Below are positions 14,601 through 16,976 of a DNA stretch of 16,976 bases, in pieces. Every line of letters begins with the position of its first letter. Positions within the stretch are counted from its first letter, which is position 1. The position numbers and the translations under genes are program-made. This DNA is from an uncultured Oscillospiraceae bacterium (GTDB taxonomy: Bacteria > Bacillota > Clostridia > Oscillospirales > Oscillospiraceae), in the NCBI GenBank assembly GCA_910579485.1, contig CAJTVO010000075.1, positions 1-16,976 on the forward strand, written 5' to 3'. The notes under the pieces are model-generated. The model worked only from the letters and a program-made list of their open reading frames with translations. It did no database searches and was not told the origin of the DNA.

Positions 14601-16976
14601 AGACACCACATAGGTGCCGGGGAGCAGCTTGGAAAGGACGATCTGCCCGTTGACATCGGTAGTGTAGAGGCCGTTGGAGCTGGTGAGGCCCTCATTATCC
14701 GGGGTCAGCTCCCCGTTGGCGTTCATGATCTTGAACTGCGCCCCAGACAAGGGCTGCTTGGTGACGCTGTCGTACTTCTCCACGATCAGGCCGCCCTTGG
14801 GGGTATTGGTCACGATGACCGTCTGAGTGTCGCCATTGGCGCCGATGACCACGTTGGTGCTGGGGGCGTCCATGACGTAACCTGCCGGTGCCTTGGTCTC
14901 GGTCAGGACATAGGCGCCGGGGGCAAGGTTAGTGATCCTGATCTCCCCATTGCTGTCGGTGGTGAACAAGCCGTTCTGGGTCAGCGTGGACGTGCCGATG
15001 ACACCGTCCAGACCCACCTCGCAGCCAGCGGCGGTGGTCACTCGGAACTCCGCGCCGGGGAGGGGATGGCCTGTCAGACTGTCCCGCTTCTGCACGATCA
15101 ACTGGCCCTTGGGCTGATTTTTGAAGGTCAGGGAAACGGTTTTGCCTTCCTTCACCTGCACGGTCTGGGACTGGGTATCTAGGATGAAACCGGCAGGAGC
15201 TTGCGTCTCGGTCACAACCACGCTCTTTCCGGGCTTCAGGCCGGTGATCCTGATCTCGCCGTTCTCGTCTGTCCTGTAGATGCCGTTGCTGTCACCGATC
15301 ACAGAACCATCGGCATAGATGATTTTGAACTCGGCATCCTGAAGAGTAACAGAGGGATTCACCGAACAGACCTTCCGGATCAGGAGCATCCCGTCCGGGG
15401 CGTTGGTAAATCTAACCGTGACAACGCTCTGTTCGCCGTTGTCGGCCAGCAGGATCGTTTCGGAGGACTGGATGATAGAGTAGCCGTCTGCCGGGTCTAC
15501 TTCTTCAAGAATATAAGTGCCGGGCTTCAGACCCGTCCAGAGAGCGGTGCCGTTTTTCCCTGTCACCTTCGTACCGATCACGTTGCCGCCTGTGCCGGAG
15601 GCTCCGGCCAGATACCGTAGCTGGAAGGTACAGCCGGGGAGGGCCTCGCCGGTCACACTGTCGTATTTTTCAACTGCTATCGCGTTGAGCGGCACATTCT
15701 CAAAAGTCAGGACTTTGTTTTCTCCACCCTTGATATAAATTTCCTGCGTTGCAGGCTCCTTGATGGTGAAGCCCGCCGCAGGCTCCTGCTCGGTCACCTT
15801 GTACCAGCCGTCCCGGAGTAGGTCAAGTGTAAACTGCCCGTTGGCGTCCGAGAAGTACGTGCCGAGGCTGTTCAGCTCGCCGGTGGTGGTATTGTTGCTG
15901 CCGTACCACACCTCGAACTTCGCCCCCTTGATGGGACTGCTGGTCACGCTGTCCACCTTGTTCACCGTCAGGGTGGGCTTTTTGTGGTTCTTGAAGTAGA
16001 GGGTGTGGTCCCGGTTGGGATACAGTGTCACCATCTGGGCTGGAGCATCCTTCAGCCAGGGCGCGGGAACAGATTTCTCGCTGACCTCGTACACGCCCGG
16101 CAGCAGATTCTTCAGCTCCGCCCTGCCATTGGCGTCGGCCCTGATCTCATCCACGGAATGCCCGTCTGCGGCCTTCACCAGAAATACAGTGTCGGGCACA
16201 GGTTCGCCGGTATCGGCATCGTGCTTGTAAACGATGAGATTGGGCCGCTTCTGGTTCTCAATGGTGATCTCGGAAGTCTTGCCAGGGAACAGCTCCACAT
16301 GATACTCCCGAATATCGATGATGTGATTGGAGGTCGTGGCGGTTTCCTTGACCGAGTAGACTCCGGGTTCCAGATCGGAGATCAGGATCTCGCCCTGTTC
16401 GTTGGTGATACGGTCCAGATAGCGGGTGCCGTCCTCGATCTTGGCGATACGGAAATGCACGCCGCCCAGGGGCGAACCATCCGAGCTTTTCTTGATGAGC
16501 CGCAGGGACGGCTTTATGTGGTTGGTGAACACGAATTTCGCCGTCTCATTGCCATCCAGCTGGATGATCCGCTGGGCTTCATCGATGATATAGCCAGGGC
16601 AGGATATCTCCGTCACCACATACGCGCCTAGTGGCAGCTTGCTCAGGTCGATTTCGCCGTGTTCATCCGTGATGTATTCCTCCGGGCCGAAGCTGCCGTC
16701 CACGGACTTGATCTCAAACTTGGCGTTGGGAATGACCCTGGAGGGATCGCTGGCGTCCACCTTGACCAGCTTCATGCCGGGCTTCTTGTCATTGTAGAAG
16801 ACGAGCTGTTTGATCCCATCCCCTGCGCGGAGTTCCACCTGCTGGGGAGTGCTGTCGATGATGTGTTCATCGCCCACAAACTTTTCCTGCACCACGTATG
16901 TGCCGGGAGTCAGGCCAGTGAGCAATATCTCGCCCAGCTCGCCAGTCTCAAAGCTGCCCAGGGATTCGCCGTCCCG
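11634..16976 (-). CDS. Giant SpaA/Cna-B repeat surface adhesin, N-terminus outside window
   Basis: A wall- or surface-displayed protein. At least 1,780 residues are visible; the frame is open at the right edge, so the TTG at 16925 is internal. It holds one partial and 16 complete Cna-B-like domains of about 90-100 residues, each with a strand bearing the putative isopeptide lysine (for example LIVEKYDSVT), TDxNGxI, a LxPGTYVVxE segment bearing the glutamate, and a closing FxN. Self-formed isopeptide bonds make such domains stiff, which suits contact between mating cells. The last 181 residues form a different domain with cysteines (NECVTEFMC, VYCNVL) and end KPGKPLPRTGY. This LPRTG motif lacks the hydrophobic stretch and charged tail of a sortase signal. 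A 33-residue Gly/Ser/Thr insert sits in domain 13 (13317-13415). It is probably element-encoded mating or host-contact cargo. Confidence 0.9.
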   Translation of the reverse strand, partial: RDGESLGSFETGELGEILLTGLTPGTYVVQEKFVGDEHIIDSTPQQVELRAGDGIKQLVFYNDKKPGMKLVKVDASDPSRVIPNAKFEIKSVDGSFGPEEYITDEHGEIDLSKLPLGAYVVTEISCPGYIIDEAQRIIQLDGNETAKFVFTNHIKPSLRLIKKSSDGSPLGGVHFRIAKIEDGTRYLDRITNEQGEILISDLEPGVYSVKETATTSNHIIDIREYHVELFPGKTSEITIENQKRPNLIVYKHDADTGEPVPDTVFLVKAADGHSVDEIRADANGRAELKNLLPGVYEVSEKSVPAPWLKDAPAQMVTLYPNRDHTLYFKNHKKPTLTVNKVDSVTSSPIKGAKFEVWYGSNNTTTGELNSLGTYFSDANGQFTLDLLRDGWYKVTEQEPAAGFTIKEPATQEIYIKGGENKVLTFENVPLNAIAVEKYDSVTGEALPGCTFQLRYLAGASGTGGNVIGTKVTGKNGTALWTGLKPGTYILEEVDPADGYSIIQSSETILLADNGEQSVVTVRFTNAPDGMLLIRKVCSVNPSVTLQDAEFKIIYADGSVIGDSNGIYRTDENGEIRITGLKPGKSVVVTETQAPAGFILDTQSQTVQVKEGKTVSLTFKNQPKGQLIVQKRDSLTGHPLPGAEFRVTTAAGCEVGLDGVIGTSTLTQNGLFTTDSNGEIRITNLAPGAYVLTETKAPAGYVMDAPSTNVVIGANGDTQTVIVTNTPKGGLIVEKYDSVTKQPLSGAQFKIMNANGELTPDNEGLTSSNGLYTTDVNGQIVLSKLLPGTYVVSEVKAPDNYQADPTPQTVVVNAGDTQTLRFYDDPLCTLTILKRDAVTQKPLKGAEFTVKDSEGRNIGRYTTGTDGTVTVSGLTPNGTYVVSESKAPTDYIKDETPKNIVVRSGVANSLIFDDEPATTLIIRKFIEGTENEPLSGVAFKVVDGNGGAVGPDDGVYYTDKAGEIVLDGIEPGTTVKVREIRTVEGFVLDGTPQDILIKAGEAQQLTFWNKRAGTLVIQKKDSVTGAFIAGAQFQLTYANGGYVDNDNGHLSSNGLYTTDDKGEIRISGITGTVVAKEVKAAPGYVIDQSTQTQTVTVNPLDTQTLTFLNEPLCSLTITKVDSVTGKPVPGTEFTVRDGNGTVLGRYTTGKDGTVTVTGLVPGSTVVVVETKVPSGYVLNSTPQTIIVKNGSNSVNSGGTAGGTTDPGGNTSIGGGTNGGNDLTFENDPKTRLIIEKYITGTTTPLKGVTFLVTGSNGQVLGSANGEYVTDENGRIVIEGLEPGKTIIAKEIRTLDGYLLDTTPKTIQIKVGDAQTLKFYNTPVGGLEIIKVDEADRTKRLANVSFEIRRMDDGLVDTVTTGKDGHVLLDLDAGDYYAVETQAADGYKLDNTPHYFTVEDGKPTVVTITNKAFSGILLHKTDSTTGKGIYGVTFLLYDSSHKPIGQYTTDNSGYIYIEDLTATGRYYLKELENEGYLVDTEMKTVYVTAGETTIVEWKNTPITGQIQVTKTSAEYNTMNGWPAGTPLPNTEFEIYEHRSGDLADTIKTDKNGVAKSRPLPLGRYKIVESKSADFYGLDKTPIEVEIEYAGQIVKAAMTNKSLYTNVSITKRGYSEVVPGQSIKYDLSGIGNNSTTALTSFYWRDILPTKAVRLDKIVTGTYNVPGNYKIVYKTNLSSEYRTLADNVSTQQNRVIIASPAALGLASNECVTEFMCVFGVVPSNFRQVEAPAVYCNVLSGLTGGTQFVNQADVGGIYNGQWIMATDRWVTTVYKPGKPLPRTGY
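12180..16781 (-). repeat. Array of 16 complete Cna-B domain repeats
   Basis: Protein-level tandem repeats within the adhesin, about 265-350 bases each, diverged at DNA level. The units begin with xLxIxKxDSVT and end with TFxNxP. Numbering from the right edge (domain 1 partial), complete domains 2-17 occupy this range. Confidence 0.85.
13011..14795 (-). repeat. Duplicated block of three Cna-B domains (9-11 and 12-14)
   Basis: Domain 9 resembles 12 (shared SSNGLYTTD), 10 resembles 13 (LCTLTILK/LCSLTITK, GAEFTV/GTEFTV, GRYTTG, DGTVTV) and 11 resembles 14 (REIRTVEGFVLD/KEIRTLDGYLLD). The blocks are 13947-14795 and 13011-13946. This pattern indicates duplication of a three-domain unit rather than of single domains. 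Confidence 0.7.

Noticed and set aside
11634..16976. CRISPR array or DNA-level tandem repeat
   Set aside because: The repetition is at protein level, with units of about 90-100 residues and diverged DNA; there are no short identical repeats with spacers.
1..16976. tRNA or rRNA genes, integrase, relaxase, attachment sites
   Set aside because: None could be recognised on either strand; the element ends are outside the window.

Overview
The window looks like part of an integrative and conjugative element of the Tn1549 / C. difficile CTn2-4-5 type, from a GC-rich gut Clostridia host (Oscillospiraceae or Lachnospiraceae-like). The evidence is the gene content (VirB4, PrgI, VirB6/TrbL of the CD1110/CD1112 type, a small two-membrane-segment DUF3852-like protein, a giant Cna-B/SpaA surface protein), strong GGAGG ribosome binding sites and high-GC codon use. 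No database search was possible. Family names rest on motifs and on memory of the families.

Layout. The left end (1-1434, + strand) is a DNA-damage-tolerance pair: the 3' part of a UmuC-like Y-family polymerase and an overlapping YolD-like gene. It converges within 8 bases on a minus-strand conjugation operon. Read from right to left, the minus strand carries: a Cna-B repeat adhesin (16976-11634, N-terminus outside the window), a DUF3852-like membrane protein, an unknown 165-residue protein, then, after an interruption, VirB6, an N4/N6 DNA methyltransferase, a small ORF, a C5-cytosine methyltransferase locus, a double ribbon-helix-helix protein, PrgI, a separate VirB4 N-terminal domain gene and the VirB4 ATPase. 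The interruption is a UvrD/PcrA-type helicase (8613-10703) on the opposite strand, with its own near-consensus promoter.

How it works together. VirB6, PrgI (VirB3-like), the VirB4 pieces and perhaps the DUF3852-like protein would form the type IV secretion channel in the membrane. The adhesin could promote mating-pair contact. The two orphan methyltransferases have no restriction enzyme beside them and would fit protection of transferred DNA from host restriction. Helicase and polymerase genes fit DNA processing or repair cargo.

Unusual points. The VirB4 ATPase is frameshifted exactly in Walker A, at a UUU-C site compatible with +1 slippage. The cytosine methyltransferase lost one base right after its catalytic PCQ. 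Its C-terminal half lies in another frame, with its own ribosome binding site and start, and for about 300 bases both frames read like conserved protein. This suggests a split, overlapping, dual-coded methyltransferase comparable to M.EcoHK31I and M.AquI. Other oddities are candidate AUU/AUC starts for PrgI and VirB6, two fusions across retained ribosome binding sites, an 18-base imperfect direct repeat bracketing one methyltransferase gene, a triplet-domain duplication in the adhesin, and an LPRTG motif with no anchoring tail.
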